From Sphingobacterium litopenaei (lineage in GTDB: Bacteria > Bacteroidota > Bacteroidia > Sphingobacteriales > Sphingobacteriaceae): a DNA stretch of 64,000 bases. Shown piece by piece: positions 9,691 to 19,836 of this stretch. The position numbers and the translations under genes are program-made. The notes under the pieces are model-generated. The model had not been told where the DNA came from, searched no databases, and worked only from the letters and a program-made list of their open reading frames with translations. Positions within the stretch are counted from its first letter, which is position 1. Each line of letters starts with the position of its first letter. Location: NCBI RefSeq assembly GCF_014692495.1, contig NZ_JACOIJ010000008.1, positions 53,500 through 117,499 on the forward strand, given 5' to 3'.

Positions 9691-11298
9691 ATGCAAAAGT
9701 TATTGGATATATTGAACCAAAAATCCGAAAAACTCCGTTTAGGCGGAGGAATAAGTAAAATTCAAAAGCATAAGGAGAAAGGCAAAATGACAGCTTGGGA
9801 ACGAATAATATATCTTTTGGATGATAATAAACCATATACCGAAATTGGGATTTTTGCTGGTGATAATATGTATGTGGAGCATGGAGGATGTCCAAATGCT
9901 GGAGTAGTAGTAGTTTTGGGATATGTAAAAAATAAGCTTTGCATTATAGTTTCTAATGATGCTACAGTGAAAGCTGGCGCATGGTTTCCCATTTCTGGCA
10001 AGAAAAACCTTCGTGCACAAGAAATTGCTATGGAAAATAAATTACCCATCATATACTTAGTAGATTCTGCTGGTGTTTATCTTCCTATGCAGGAAGATAT
10101 TTTTCCAGACAAAGAACATTTTGGTCGAATATTTCGTAACAATGCTAAAATATCTTCGATGGGAATTCCTCAAATTGCAGCAATAATGGGTTCTTGCGTA
10201 GCAGGTGGTGCTTATTTGCCTATTATGTCTGATTATGCGTTGATCGTAGAAGGTACTGGTTCTGTTTTCTTAGCAGGATCCTATTTGGTTAAATCTTCTA
10301 TTGGCGAGGTTGTAGATAATGAAAGTTTAGGAGGTGCTATTACACACACTGAAATTTCAGGTGTGGTTGATAATAAATATCCAGATGATGCATCTTGTCT
10401 AAATGCCATCAAAAATATAGTGGATAAAATAGGAGAAAATCCAAAAGCTGGTTTTTCTAGAATTGAACCTAAATTACCCAAATTAGCAGTTGAAACTATC
10501 TATCAAAATCTACCTGAAGATAGATTAAAGCCTTATAATATGCTTCAAATTTTAGATGCTATTGTAGATGAAGGTACTCTGGAAGAATATAAAAAGGATT
10601 ATGGGAAAACATTGATTTGTGCTCTAGCTCGAGTAGATGGTTGGGCTGTAGGTATTGTAGCGAATCAACGTGAAATTGTAAAAGCGAAGAAACTTGGTGG
10701 AACCCAAGAAATGCAGATGGGAGGTGTTATCTATTCAGATTCGGCGGATAAAGCAGCACGTTTTATTATGAACTGCAACCAACAAAAGATTCCGTTGGTA
10801 TTCTTCCAAGATGTAACTGGTTTTATGGTGGGTTCTCGATCGGAACATGGTGGAATTATTAAAGACGGAGCAAAAATGGTGAATGCTATGGCGAATTCGG
10901 TTGTTCCAAAATTTACATTTATTATAGGTAATAGCTACGGAGCAGGTAATTATGCCATGTGTGGTAAAGCTTATGACCCACGATTAATCTATGCTTGGCC
11001 CATAGCACAAATGGCTGTAATGAGTGGTGCTTCTGCTGGTAAAACCCTATTACAAATACAAGAAGCTACTTTGAAAGGTAAAGGCGTAAGTTTATCAGAA
11101 GAAGAAAAACAATCTTTATTGAAAGAGATTGAAGATAAATACAATGAGCAATTAAGCCCGTATTATGCAGCTGCTCGTCTTTGGGTAGACGGAGTTATTG
11201 ATCCAAAAGAAACACGTAAGATAATTTCAATGGGTATAGAATCTGCTAATCACAATCCAGATATTCCAAGATATAATGTTGGAGTAATACAGACTTAA
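9691..11298 (+). CDS. Acyl-CoA carboxylase carboxyltransferase (beta) subunit, methylcrotonyl-CoA type
   Basis: The product has 535 residues, the usual length of the methylcrotonyl-CoA carboxylase beta subunit. Both carboxyltransferase half-domains are present. The N-terminal one has KMTAWERI, the VDSAGVYLPMQEDIFPD loop and IMGSCVAGGAYLP. The C-terminal one has FQDVTGFMVGSRSEHGGIIKDGAKMVNA and GNSYGAGNYAMCGKAY. It transfers CO2 from biotin to the acyl-CoA. No biotin carboxylase/biotin-carrier subunit lies nearby, so the alpha chain must be encoded elsewhere. The divergent neighbours (acyl-CoA dehydrogenase, HMG-CoA lyase) support a leucine-degradation role. Confidence 0.93.
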   Translation: MQKLLDILNQKSEKLRLGGGISKIQKHKEKGKMTAWERIIYLLDDNKPYTEIGIFAGDNMYVEHGGCPNAGVVVVLGYVKNKLCIIVSNDATVKAGAWFPISGKKNLRAQEIAMENKLPIIYLVDSAGVYLPMQEDIFPDKEHFGRIFRNNAKISSMGIPQIAAIMGSCVAGGAYLPIMSDYALIVEGTGSVFLAGSYLVKSSIGEVVDNESLGGAITHTEISGVVDNKYPDDASCLNAIKNIVDKIGENPKAGFSRIEPKLPKLAVETIYQNLPEDRLKPYNMLQILDAIVDEGTLEEYKKDYGKTLICALARVDGWAVGIVANQREIVKAKKLGGTQEMQMGGVIYSDSADKAARFIMNCNQQKIPLVFFQDVTGFMVGSRSEHGGIIKDGAKMVNAMANSVVPKFTFIIGNSYGAGNYAMCGKAYDPRLIYAWPIAQMAVMSGASAGKTLLQIQEATLKGKGVSLSEEEKQSLLKEIEDKYNEQLSPYYAAARLWVDGVIDPKETRKIISMGIESANHNPDIPRYNVGVIQT

Positions 11299-11356
11299 TA
11301 TTAAATATCTGTTATCAATATATAGATTCTTCTTTCTTCAGAAGGACAAGAAAACT

Positions 11357-13318
11357 TTAAGATTTAGCATACAAATCATAATACTCTTCCAGACATTCAG
11401 GATTACGCATAATATCTTTGGAAACAGCTTTTTCTAAAGAAACTCCTGAAAAAATCTTTTTAACGGGTATTTCTAGCTTCTTACCACTCGATGTATAAGG
11501 AATGTCTTTTACTTGAAAAATAGAATCAGGTACATGTCGTGGGCTATATTGCTTTCTCAGATTTGATTTTATTTTGGTTTCGATTTCATCATTTAATTTC
11601 AAATTGTCTTCAAACTGCACAAATAGCCACATTTTAGAAGAACCATCCTTTTCATCTGTCGTAATCACTAAAGAATCTTGGACCTCACACAATTCATTTA
11701 CAGCATTATAAATTTCGGCTGTTCCGATACGCACGCCTCCACGATTCAAAGTAGCATCCGAGCGACCATAAATTAGTATTCCTTCTTCACGAGTTATTTT
11801 AATCCAATCGCCATGTGCCCAAACATTCGGAAATTTTTCAAAATAACTTTCTCTGTACTTTTCATTACGGACATCATTCCAAAAATAAATAGGCATAGAA
11901 GGCATAGGCTGCTTTATAATCAATTCGCCTACTTCATCCATTACTCCTATTCCTTCTTCGTTATAAGCCACTATATCGGCTCCTAAAGTCTTACATTGCA
12001 ATTGCCCTGTATATACAGGTAACATCGAATTTCCAGATAAAAAAGCAGAACAAACATCTGTACCACCACTCAAGGAAATAATATGTACATCTGGAAATTT
12101 AGTTTGTAAGGCTTCAAAAGTTGAATAGGGTAGAGGAGAACCTGTGGAACCAATGACTTTAGGTTCGTAATCCTTGATGTCTAAATGTTGAATCGAAGTA
12201 AAATAAACAGCTCCAGCACCTAAATGATGAACTTGAGCTTCTTTAATGAAATTCCAAAATGTCTGATGGTTTTTGTGATTAATTATGCCATCAAAAAGGC
12301 ATAGCCTTGCGCCACAAAGTAACGATGACAATGCATAGTTCCACATCATCCATCCTGTTGTCGAATACCACAAGAAATTCTCTCCAGCTTGTACATTTTG
12401 ATGTAAAGCCAAGGCTTTATAATGCTCTAACAGATTTCCTCCTGTACTATGCGTAATAGCCTTTGGTTTTCCTGTTGTACCTGAAGAATACAAAATCCAA
12501 ATAGGATGTGAAAAAGTTACACGAACGAATTCTATATCTTTTGGCACATACTTATCCAATACCGTATTCCACACACTATCATTCAGATTAACAACCTCTT
12601 GCAAAGTTATTAACCTACTTACCAACATATCCAAAGTCTCCTTTTTAGAGAACTTTCTGTCATTGTATTGATATTCTGTTTCGATAAAAAGTATTTTTGG
12701 TTCGATTTGTTCGAATCTTTCTATAATAGCTTTATCTCCAAAATCAGGAGAACAACATGACCATATAGCACCTAAGGAATTGACAGCTAAAAATATAGCA
12801 ATTGTTTCAACTCTATTATTCAAAACGCCAACAACTCTGTCTCCTTTTTGAATACTTTTTTCGAGTAAATATTGTTGAATTTTACTGACTCTTTCTTGTA
12901 ATTCTTCCCATGTAACTTCTTGATAATATTCGTATTCGGACTGAAATTTTACTGCTATTCCTTCTTCCTGATAAGATTTGAAAATATGTTCAGCATAAGA
13001 AAGCTTTATGCCTTCAAACCATTTTGCACCAATAAAATTTTCCGCAGTATTCCCATCTAAAATTTTTCTATAATTTCCGGAATATGAAACCTGGAAATAG
13101 TCTAAGATAGACGCCCAAAAATCTTCCAAATGATTTATGGACCACAAGTGAAATTCCTGATAATTAAGAAATTGCAACTTAAATTTGCTTTCAATATATT
13201 TCTGAAAAGCATACAAACTAGATGATTCTGTATACTCCTGTGATGGAATCCACAAAGGTGTCGACATGCGTTTATAAATTGGTACACCTAAATATACAAA
13301 AAGGTCATCGCTACTCAC
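11357..13318 (-). CDS. Acetoacetyl-CoA synthetase
   Basis: The product has 653 residues, characteristic of acetoacetate-CoA ligase in the ANL superfamily. The AMP-binding P-loop reads YSSGTTGKPKAITHSTGG near residue 305. The family-specific YSTTGWMMWNY follows, and the C-terminal lid has the catalytic-lysine segment PYTSSGKKLEIPVKK near residue 610. The enzyme activates acetoacetate to acetoacetyl-CoA, so it consumes the product of the HMG-CoA lyase encoded at 7567. The gene is convergent with the carboxylase and separated from thiL by 31 bases. Confidence 0.93.
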   Translation of the reverse strand: MSSDDLFVYLGVPIYKRMSTPLWIPSQEYTESSSLYAFQKYIESKFKLQFLNYQEFHLWSINHLEDFWASILDYFQVSYSGNYRKILDGNTAENFIGAKWFEGIKLSYAEHIFKSYQEEGIAVKFQSEYEYYQEVTWEELQERVSKIQQYLLEKSIQKGDRVVGVLNNRVETIAIFLAVNSLGAIWSCCSPDFGDKAIIERFEQIEPKILFIETEYQYNDRKFSKKETLDMLVSRLITLQEVVNLNDSVWNTVLDKYVPKDIEFVRVTFSHPIWILYSSGTTGKPKAITHSTGGNLLEHYKALALHQNVQAGENFLWYSTTGWMMWNYALSSLLCGARLCLFDGIINHKNHQTFWNFIKEAQVHHLGAGAVYFTSIQHLDIKDYEPKVIGSTGSPLPYSTFEALQTKFPDVHIISLSGGTDVCSAFLSGNSMLPVYTGQLQCKTLGADIVAYNEEGIGVMDEVGELIIKQPMPSMPIYFWNDVRNEKYRESYFEKFPNVWAHGDWIKITREEGILIYGRSDATLNRGGVRIGTAEIYNAVNELCEVQDSLVITTDEKDGSSKMWLFVQFEDNLKLNDEIETKIKSNLRKQYSPRHVPDSIFQVKDIPYTSSGKKLEIPVKKIFSGVSLEKAVSKDIMRNPECLEEYYDLYAKS

Positions 13319-13349
13319 AATGACCCTTGACTTATCTTAAATTTCTAGC

Positions 13350-14390
13350 CTACTTTTTAAAAGCATTCCAGCCTTGTGCTTTAATTTCATGCACATGACC
13401 AGATTTTGAAATCATTTCTTTACCAGCAGAAGGCTCTGTAATATAACCAATTACAGAAATATCCAGCTGCCCTTTGATTTTATCGTAGTCTGCTTGCGGT
13501 ATAGTAAATAACAATTCGTAATCTTCACCACCGCTCAATGCACAAACTGTAGGATCCAAACCAAATTCACGAGCAGTCTCGTAAGTCATTGGATCTAAAG
13601 GAATTTTATCCTCGTATAATTTACAACCTACATTTGAAGCTTCACAAATATGTAATATTTCAGAGGCCAAACCATCAGAAACATCAATCATAGAAGTAGG
13701 CTTAATATTTAAAAAGCTCAACAATTCCACTACATCTTTACGTGCTTCAGGCTTCAATTGACGCTCTACAATATAGTCTTTACCTTCTAGATCTGGTTGA
13801 ATATTAGGGTTTTCCAAATAAATTTGTTTCTCTCTTTCTAATAATTGTAAGCCTACATAAGCTCCTCCCAAATCACCAGAAACACATAACAAATCACCTT
13901 CTTTGGCACCAGAACGGTATGTAACTTTTGATTCTTCAGCATAACCAATACTTGTTACCGAAATAACCAAACCTTGAGCTGAAGCCGAAGTATCTCCACC
14001 AACTAAATCAACACCGTATTTTTTACAAGCAATTAAAGCACCTTCATAGATTTCTTCAACAGCTTCTAAAGGAAATTTGGATGAAAGTCCAATAGAAAAA
14101 GTGATCTGTGAAGCAATACCATTCATAGCATAGATATCCGACAAATTAACTTGTACTGCCTTGTATCCCAGGTGTTTAAGCGGAACATAACGCAAATCGA
14201 AATGAATATTTTCTAACAGTAAATCTGTGGAAATCAAGGTTTTATAACCTGAAAAATCCATTACTGCAGCGTCATCTCCAATTCCTTTATTGGTCGATTT
14301 TTGTGTTAATTCTACTGCTTGCGTCAGGTGTTTGATTAAACCAAATTCACCTAATTCGTTTATATCTGTTTTATCTATATTATCAAACAT
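13350..14390 (-). CDS. thiL: Thiamine-monophosphate kinase
   Basis: The product has 346 residues from the ATG at 14390. An in-frame ATG ten codons upstream (14420) is less likely, because homologues start close to the GEFGLI segment. It phosphorylates thiamine monophosphate to the cofactor thiamine diphosphate, which DXS (3.1-5.1 kb) uses. Visible motifs are IGDDAAV near residue 38, the GGDTSAS loop near 125, and MIDVSDGLASEI near 225. All belong to the PurM-like ATP-binding fold. Confidence 0.94.
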   Translation of the reverse strand: MFDNIDKTDINELGEFGLIKHLTQAVELTQKSTNKGIGDDAAVMDFSGYKTLISTDLLLENIHFDLRYVPLKHLGYKAVQVNLSDIYAMNGIASQITFSIGLSSKFPLEAVEEIYEGALIACKKYGVDLVGGDTSASAQGLVISVTSIGYAEESKVTYRSGAKEGDLLCVSGDLGGAYVGLQLLEREKQIYLENPNIQPDLEGKDYIVERQLKPEARKDVVELLSFLNIKPTSMIDVSDGLASEILHICEASNVGCKLYEDKIPLDPMTYETAREFGLDPTVCALSGGEDYELLFTIPQADYDKIKGQLDISVIGYITEPSAGKEMISKSGHVHEIKAQGWNAFKK

Positions 14391-14516
14391 ATTCACATTT
14401 TTTCCACAACAAAGATACACATTAATCTCGCTTGGATAATAGAGCTAAAAATAGGGCAAATGTCAAAATGCCCCATTTTCTGAAATATTTTATAGCATGT
14501 TCCACAGATAATTTGA

Positions 14517-14532
14517 CTTTTCCCGTGAAACA
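14517..14532. promoter_or_regulatory. parS-like site upstream of thiL
   Basis: CTTTTCCCGTGAAACA matches the ParB consensus at 13 of 16 positions. It lies in the 120-base gap between thiL and nadA. One arm is perfect and the centre has CCCGTG in place of CACGTG. Confidence 0.4.
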
Positions 14533-14540
14533 TGAGTTTT

Positions 14541-15566
14541 TTACAATCCTAAACGTGCTGAAATTTCCAACATTCTTTCAATAGGCTTTTGAGCTCTATT
14601 GATAACATCCTCAGGAAGTGTAATTTCTGGCTGATCGTATTTCAAACAGTTATACAATTTCTCTAAAGTGTTCAATTTCATATGTGGACAGTCATTACAT
14701 GCACAAGCATTGTTTGGCGGAGCAGGAATAAATGTTTTGTGCGGACTAGATTTTTGCATTTGATGCAAAATTCCTGATTCTGTTGCTACAATATATGTAG
14801 ATGCCTCATCTTCAATTGTATATTTCAGCATTCCAGAAGTAGATCCGATGTAATCTGCTTCAGCTAAAATGTTATCTTCACACTCTGGATGCGCAATAAA
14901 CTTCGCTCCAGGATATTCAGCACGCAAATTTTCAATTTTTTCACGTGAAAAAATCTCGTGAACCATACATGCACCGTTCCACAAGACCAAATCACGTCCC
15001 GTTTTCTTTTTCACATAGTCTCCGAGATTACGATCTGGACCAAAAATTATCTTTTGATCTGCCGGAAGTGACTCTACAATCTGCACAGCATTACTCGATG
15101 TACACACAATATCCGATAGAGCTTTCAATTCTGCCGTACAATTCACATAAGTAATCACTAGATGGTCAGGATATTGCTCTTTGAACTTCGCAAAAAGGTG
15201 TGGAGGACAAGAATCTGATAATGAACAACCTGCTTTCAAGTCTGGAAGCAAAACTTTTTTTGATGGCGAAAGAATTTTTGCCGTTTCTGCCATGAAATGC
15301 ACACCTGCAAACACTATTACGTCAGCATCAGTCTTCGCGGCTTGTTGAGAAAGACCTAAACTATCACCAATATAGTCTGCTAAATCCTGAATTTCTGCAT
15401 CTTGGTAATAATGCGCCAGAATTACAGCATTTTTTTCTTTTTTCAAACGTAGAATTTCCTGCACTAAATCCAAACTTGGATCCACAGGAAGATCAATGAA
15501 GCCTTTCGCTTCCAAATCTCTTTGATAAGTGTTATTCATTCTCTCTTCTGTAATTTGGTTAATCAC
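14541..15566 (-). CDS. nadA: Quinolinate synthase
   Basis: The product has 341 residues. NadA condenses iminoaspartate, made by NadB, with dihydroxyacetone phosphate to give quinolinate for NAD synthesis. It uses a [4Fe-4S] cluster. [23 protein letters not shown] near residue 50 and [14 protein letters not shown] near 85 are family signatures. Candidate cluster cysteines lie in [11 protein letters not shown], in CMVHEIF and in ACNDCPHM near the C-terminus. The gene is divergent from nadB across a 448-base gap with origin-like features. Confidence 0.96.
   Translation of the reverse strand: MINQITEERMNNTYQRDLEAKGFIDLPVDPSLDLVQEILRLKKEKNAVILAHYYQDAEIQDLADYIGDSLGLSQQAAKTDADVIVFAGVHFMAETAKILSPSKKVLLPDLKAGCSLSDSCPPHLFAKFKEQYPDHLVITYVNCTAELKALSDIVCTSSNAVQIVESLPADQKIIFGPDRNLGDYVKKKTGRDLVLWNGACMVHEIFSREKIENLRAEYPGAKFIAHPECEDNILAEADYIGSTSGMLKYTIEDEASTYIVATESGILHQMQKSSPHKTFIPAPPNNACACNDCPHMKLNTLEKLYNCLKYDQPEITLPEDVINRAQKPIERMLEISARLGL
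14935..14953. promoter_or_regulatory. parS-like palindrome inside nadA
   Basis: ATTTTTCACGTGAAAAAAT is an almost perfect palindrome. Its central 16 bp match the ParB consensus at 14 positions. It lies within the nadA coding sequence, as many parS sites lie in genes near the origin. Confidence 0.5.
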
Positions 15567-16014
15567 TTTGACTAATCAACGTCACAAAAGTAAACAAAGA
15601 AATTCAAACGAAATTCACATTCCTTTTTTTCAATAAATAATAATCTTTTTTTAAAGAAAGAATCTTATTGTTTATTAGTCTGTTGAAAATGGGGATAACT
15701 GCAGAATTTTAAATTTTATTTTTGAGTTATTTTACATTTATCCACAATTTATCCACAGAAATTATCGCCTTTAGTACTGATTTTCAATGTTGTGATTTTT
15801 CACGTTTTTTACTTTCCATATTTTTTTGTGAATTTCTTGTTGTTAAATAATTGTTAGTATTTGATGAAGTTTTCCATAGTTGTCACGTGAAACATGTGTG
15901 AAAATTTTGGTGTTTGTGGAGTAAAAAATAGTTTTAAAATTTAATTCACGTTTTGTTTACACGTTTTCCACATTATTTGTTAATTTGTTTCAATTTTAAG
16001 CACGTAAAAGGGTT
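15567..16014. other. Candidate chromosomal replication origin (oriC) between nadA and nadB
   Basis: This 448-base AT-rich gap has no gene. It contains two perfect direct DnaA boxes TTATCCACA at 15738-15746 and 15749-15757, spaced 11 bp. It also has TTTTCCACA at 15964-15972 (8/9), the reverse form TGGGGATAA at 15690-15698 (8/9) and a parS-like site at 15879. Long T-rich tracts lie alongside. The divergent nad genes on either side and the parS sites around it support an origin. The location is inferred; no skew was calculated. Confidence 0.55.
15879..15894. promoter_or_regulatory. parS-like site in the nadA-nadB gap
   Basis: GTTGTCACGTGAAACA matches the ParB consensus at 13 of 16 positions, with the right arm and CACGTG core perfect. 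It lies about 120 bases from the paired DnaA boxes. Confidence 0.45.
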
Positions 16015-17607
16015 ATGTCGGAAAGAAAAGTAGATTTTTTGGTAGTTGGATCAGGGATCGCAGGATTAAGTTTCGCTTTGAAGGCTGCGGATGTTGGTAA
16101 AGTGTTAATAGTTACAAAATCCAACGAAGATGAATCGAATACAAAATATGCACAAGGAGGAGTGGCAGTTGTTACAGATCAAGCAGATAGCTTCGAAAAA
16201 CATATACAAGATACACTAATTGCAGGGGATGGATTATGTAATCCACAGGTTGTGGAAAACGTAATAAAGGAAGGTCCTGATCGTATAGCCGAATTGATTG
16301 CTTATGGTACTTCTTTCGATAAAGAAGATTCTGGCGAATATGATTTAGCTAAAGAAGGTGGACATTCTGCGCATCGCATTTTGCATTATAAGGATATTAC
16401 GGGTTATGAGATTGAACGTGCTTTGCTAGAGAAAGTTCATCAACATCCTAATATTGAAATACTTACTCATTATTTTGCTGTTGATTTAATTACCCAGCAT
16501 CATTTAGGTGTTCATGTGGACAAAAAATCGACAGATATTGAATGTTATGGTATTTATGCTTTTAATACCCGTACAGGTATTGTGGAGAAGTTTCTTTCAA
16601 AAATTACGCTAATGGCGAGTGGGGGAGCAGGTCATGTCTATTCGAGCACTACGAATCCTACGATCGCGACTGGAGACGGAATAGCAATGGTGTATCGTGC
16701 GAAAGGAAAAGTGCGCAATATGGAGTTTATTCAATTTCATCCTACATCTTTATATAATCCGAGTGAATATCCTGCTTTTTTGATTTCTGAAGCTGTACGT
16801 GGTTTTGGAGGAATATTACGTCGTGCGAACGGTGAATCTTTCATGGAAGAATATGATTCACGTGGATCATTGGCGCCGCGAGATATTGTAGCTCGTGCAA
16901 TCGACTCAGAAATGAAGAAATCAGGGCTTGATTATGTCTATTTGGATATTACGCATAGACCATTAGATGATTTATTATCTCATTTTCCTAATATTTATGA
17001 GAAATGTTTATCTATTGGCTTGGATATGACAAAAGATTATATTCCTGTTACACCAGCTGCGCATTATTTGTGTGGAGGTATAATGGTAGATGAATTTGGT
17101 GCAAGCAGTATCAATAATTTGTATGCTTGTGGAGAATGTTCTTCTACAGGCTTACATGGTGCTAACCGATTGGCTTCCAATTCGTTGTTGGAAGCGGCAG
17201 TGTATGCACATCGTATTTTTATAAGTTCTGAACAAAAAATTAAATCAATTTCTTATAAAGAAAATATTCCAAATTGGGATGATTCAAATACTAAATTATT
17301 GAATGAAGATATTTTAGTAACACATAATCTTCGGGAAACTCAAAAATTTATGTCAGATTATGTAGGTATTGTACGATCAGATTTTCGTTTGGAAAGGGCA
17401 ATGAGAAGATTAGGTTTACTACATGAAGAGACGGAATCTTTTTATAAAAATACAAAGCTTTCAGTCAAACTTTGTGAATTAAGAAATGTTATACAAGTAG
17501 CTTATTTAGTTGTAAAATCTGCTATGAATCGTAAAGAAAGTAGGGGATTGCATTATACAACTGATTTTCCAAATCATGTTGAAATTCTTCAAGATACTAT
17601 ATTATAA
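16015..17607 (+). CDS. nadB: L-aspartate oxidase
   Basis: The product has 530 residues. This FAD enzyme oxidises aspartate to iminoaspartate, the substrate of NadA. The N-terminus has the dinucleotide-binding FLVVGSGIAGLSFAL. NTKYAQGGVAVV near residue 45 is a family marker. The succinate-dehydrogenase-like active site shows as GGHSAHRILHYKD near 120, MEFIQFHPTSLY near 240 and RGSLAPRDIVARAID near 285. CGECSSTGLHGANRLASNSLLEA lies near 370. The gene is divergent from nadA and ends three bases before the carbonic-anhydrase-like gene. Confidence 0.96.
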   Translation: MSERKVDFLVVGSGIAGLSFALKAADVGKVLIVTKSNEDESNTKYAQGGVAVVTDQADSFEKHIQDTLIAGDGLCNPQVVENVIKEGPDRIAELIAYGTSFDKEDSGEYDLAKEGGHSAHRILHYKDITGYEIERALLEKVHQHPNIEILTHYFAVDLITQHHLGVHVDKKSTDIECYGIYAFNTRTGIVEKFLSKITLMASGGAGHVYSSTTNPTIATGDGIAMVYRAKGKVRNMEFIQFHPTSLYNPSEYPAFLISEAVRGFGGILRRANGESFMEEYDSRGSLAPRDIVARAIDSEMKKSGLDYVYLDITHRPLDDLLSHFPNIYEKCLSIGLDMTKDYIPVTPAAHYLCGGIMVDEFGASSINNLYACGECSSTGLHGANRLASNSLLEAAVYAHRIFISSEQKIKSISYKENIPNWDDSNTKLLNEDILVTHNLRETQKFMSDYVGIVRSDFRLERAMRRLGLLHEETESFYKNTKLSVKLCELRNVIQVAYLVVKSAMNRKESRGLHYTTDFPNHVEILQDTIL

Positions 17608-17610
17608 TTT

Positions 17611-18129
17611 ATGGCTACTATATTACCTGTAAAAGAAAGTTTTCCCTTTATTGCTGAAGAAACATTTATTGCTCCTAATTGTACAATTGTTGGGGATGTG
17701 ACGATAGGTCATCATTGTTCTGTTTGGTTTAATGCAGTTATTCGTGGCGATGTAAATTATATTAAAATAGGAAACTTTAGTAATATTCAAGATAATGTAA
17801 CTATTCATGGTACTTTTGAAAGAAGTGGTACTGATATAGGAAATTATGTTAATATAGGTCACAATGCTATTGTACATGGATGTGTTATCCAGGATTATGT
17901 ATTAATAGGGATGGGAGCAATAGTGATGGATAAGGCTGAAATTCAATCCAAGGTTATTATAGCAGCTGGCGCAGTGGTATTGGAGAATACTGTATGTGAA
18001 TCAGGTTATTTATATGCAGGTGTACCTGCAAAAAAAATAAAGTCACTTACTGACGAGCAAATGGCTTTATTAGAAAAACTTCCGCACAATTATGTGCTTT
18101 ATTCTAGCTGGTTTTCCGATCAAAAATAA
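17611..18129 (+). CDS. Gamma-carbonic-anhydrase-like hexapeptide-repeat protein
   Basis: The product has 172 residues and forms a left-handed beta-helix of hexapeptide repeats, for example IGDVTIGHHCSVWFNAVIRGD-like turns and IGNYVNIGHNAIVHG. The metal-binding histidines of the gamma class appear in VTIHG near residue 68 and IGHNAIVHGC near 90. Similar proteins (YrdA/PaaY type) bind Zn2+ or Fe2+ and may hydrate CO2. It is three bases after nadB in the same direction, so the two are probably cotranscribed. Substrate is uncertain. Confidence 0.88.
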   Translation: MATILPVKESFPFIAEETFIAPNCTIVGDVTIGHHCSVWFNAVIRGDVNYIKIGNFSNIQDNVTIHGTFERSGTDIGNYVNIGHNAIVHGCVIQDYVLIGMGAIVMDKAEIQSKVIIAAGAVVLENTVCESGYLYAGVPAKKIKSLTDEQMALLEKLPHNYVLYSSWFSDQK

Positions 18130-18131
18130 TA

Positions 18132-19802
18132 TTAATCAAATTTGGGTGTAATTGTTTCTGATTGTTCCCAATTTGCTCTAATTGTAATAGGCTTATCCAA
18201 ATACCAAATAGGTTCCGCTTGAATCTTTTGAAATACATTTGCGCCATCCCATCTTTTATTATTATTCAAATCTTTTATAATACGTAAAATGTATTTTCCT
18301 CCAGGGAATTTGTTATATCTGATTTCACTAGAATTGATGATGTATTTGCTATCAATAACCTTGTCCATTTTGTCATCCATCAGTTGGACAATATAATTTA
18401 CATTACTGTCTAATGAATTAATGGTGAATTTGATATCACCGAAGTTTTCCGTTTCATCTAGAGTGAAAGTGGTAGTATATTCTTTGTTCGTATCATTGAA
18501 AATAGAAGAAATGGCTTTTTCTTCTATAATAAATTCATAATTTTTCTTTGCCTTCCAATTAAATCGAACATGATAAATATTAGCTTCTGTTGTATCTTTT
18601 TGTAATTGAAAATTGCGTCTTGAAATAGTATCTTCTTTTAATATTAACTTTTCTTTATCAATATTGGCAATAGGGAAATCAGATGTAATAGTAATATGAT
18701 TAATCTTATCAACTTTATTGGTAATATTCAAGCGAGGTTTTAATTCTCTATCATATTTATCATTCTTGCTTCTACGAAGAAGCGTAGTATCTAATACATT
18801 ACTTTTATCACTAATTTCAAATTTTATGGAATCAAAATCTACTTTTGGTAATACGATGTGCAATGAATCATTGCTTGATGCGTAGCTGTATAAAGCATCT
18901 TTTTGGAGATCTTCTGGAAAAATAATGCGTACAGAAGGGGAATCTAAGGGTTGATTAAACTTCAAAGCTATACGACTATCTTTTTGTATACGTTTTTCAC
19001 TTACTCTAAAATCTTTAGGCTTTCCTTTAGAATATTCTATCTTGATGTCCTTTATATCTTCTTTCAAAACAATACTATCTGCTAAGAATCCTATAAGTTC
19101 ATCAGGATTATTGTAAATACGATCATTGTTTTCTTCTTTGAGAGCGTATATTCTATACGTATCTTCTCTTAAGTTTTTAAGAATAAAGTTACCTGAACTA
19201 TCTACACTCGTAAATATATTAGCCTTTTTCTTTCCAAAAATAGTATCCTGTCTAGTTGGAATTAATAATACGCGAACGGATAAATCATTTTTGGGATCAA
19301 ATGTTTTAGTATATGCATTTTTTACAGATCCAGAAATAGACAAAGAATCTAATTCTGGTCCCGTAGCAAAGACATAATTGTAGTTGATAATAGGATTTCC
19401 TTCATTGAAATCTACCAAACCTTTGCCAAAATTGATGGTGTATGTCGTATTATTTTCTAATGAATCAGGAAGAGTGATAATTAGACTTTTCTTTTTGACT
19501 TTGTAATCTGGTTGTTTCTCTACATCAGGGGATATACTAAATTCTTTTTGATAGTTGTTTAGCTTAATATACTCATCAAACTGTAACTCGATTATTTTTG
19601 CTTTAAAATTTCGCGTTAAATTTGCTGGTAATTCAGCAAGCAATTTTGGTGGAATAGAGTCTTTAGGACCACCAGTAGGGGTTTGCATATTTGCACAACG
19701 CATCATAGATAGCGATACAAGGACAACTAATATTATAAAAGAGTTGTTTAGTAAACTGAATTTGTTGTTCTTAAAATATTGAAATATTACGCTTATATTC
19801 AT
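18132..19802 (-). CDS. Ig-like-domain lipoprotein
   Basis: The product has 556 residues. A hydrophobic N-terminal segment ends in a lipobox-like LSMMRC near residue 36, so it is probably an envelope lipoprotein. Immediately after come the sequence TPTGGPKDSIPP and an Ig-like (Big_5 type) domain at about 45-145, with FDEYIKL. The rest is predicted beta-rich. This architecture is common and single-copy in Bacteroidota, often beside core genes, but its function is unknown. It is convergent with the gamma-carbonic-anhydrase gene, with two bases between the stop codons. Confidence 0.8.
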   Translation of the reverse strand: MNISVIFQYFKNNKFSLLNNSFIILVVLVSLSMMRCANMQTPTGGPKDSIPPKLLAELPANLTRNFKAKIIELQFDEYIKLNNYQKEFSISPDVEKQPDYKVKKKSLIITLPDSLENNTTYTINFGKGLVDFNEGNPIINYNYVFATGPELDSLSISGSVKNAYTKTFDPKNDLSVRVLLIPTRQDTIFGKKKANIFTSVDSSGNFILKNLREDTYRIYALKEENNDRIYNNPDELIGFLADSIVLKEDIKDIKIEYSKGKPKDFRVSEKRIQKDSRIALKFNQPLDSPSVRIIFPEDLQKDALYSYASSNDSLHIVLPKVDFDSIKFEISDKSNVLDTTLLRRSKNDKYDRELKPRLNITNKVDKINHITITSDFPIANIDKEKLILKEDTISRRNFQLQKDTTEANIYHVRFNWKAKKNYEFIIEEKAISSIFNDTNKEYTTTFTLDETENFGDIKFTINSLDSNVNYIVQLMDDKMDKVIDSKYIINSSEIRYNKFPGGKYILRIIKDLNNNKRWDGANVFQKIQAEPIWYLDKPITIRANWEQSETITPKFD

Positions 19803-19836
19803 AGAAATACGTCTCTTATATCGCTAATTTATGATT

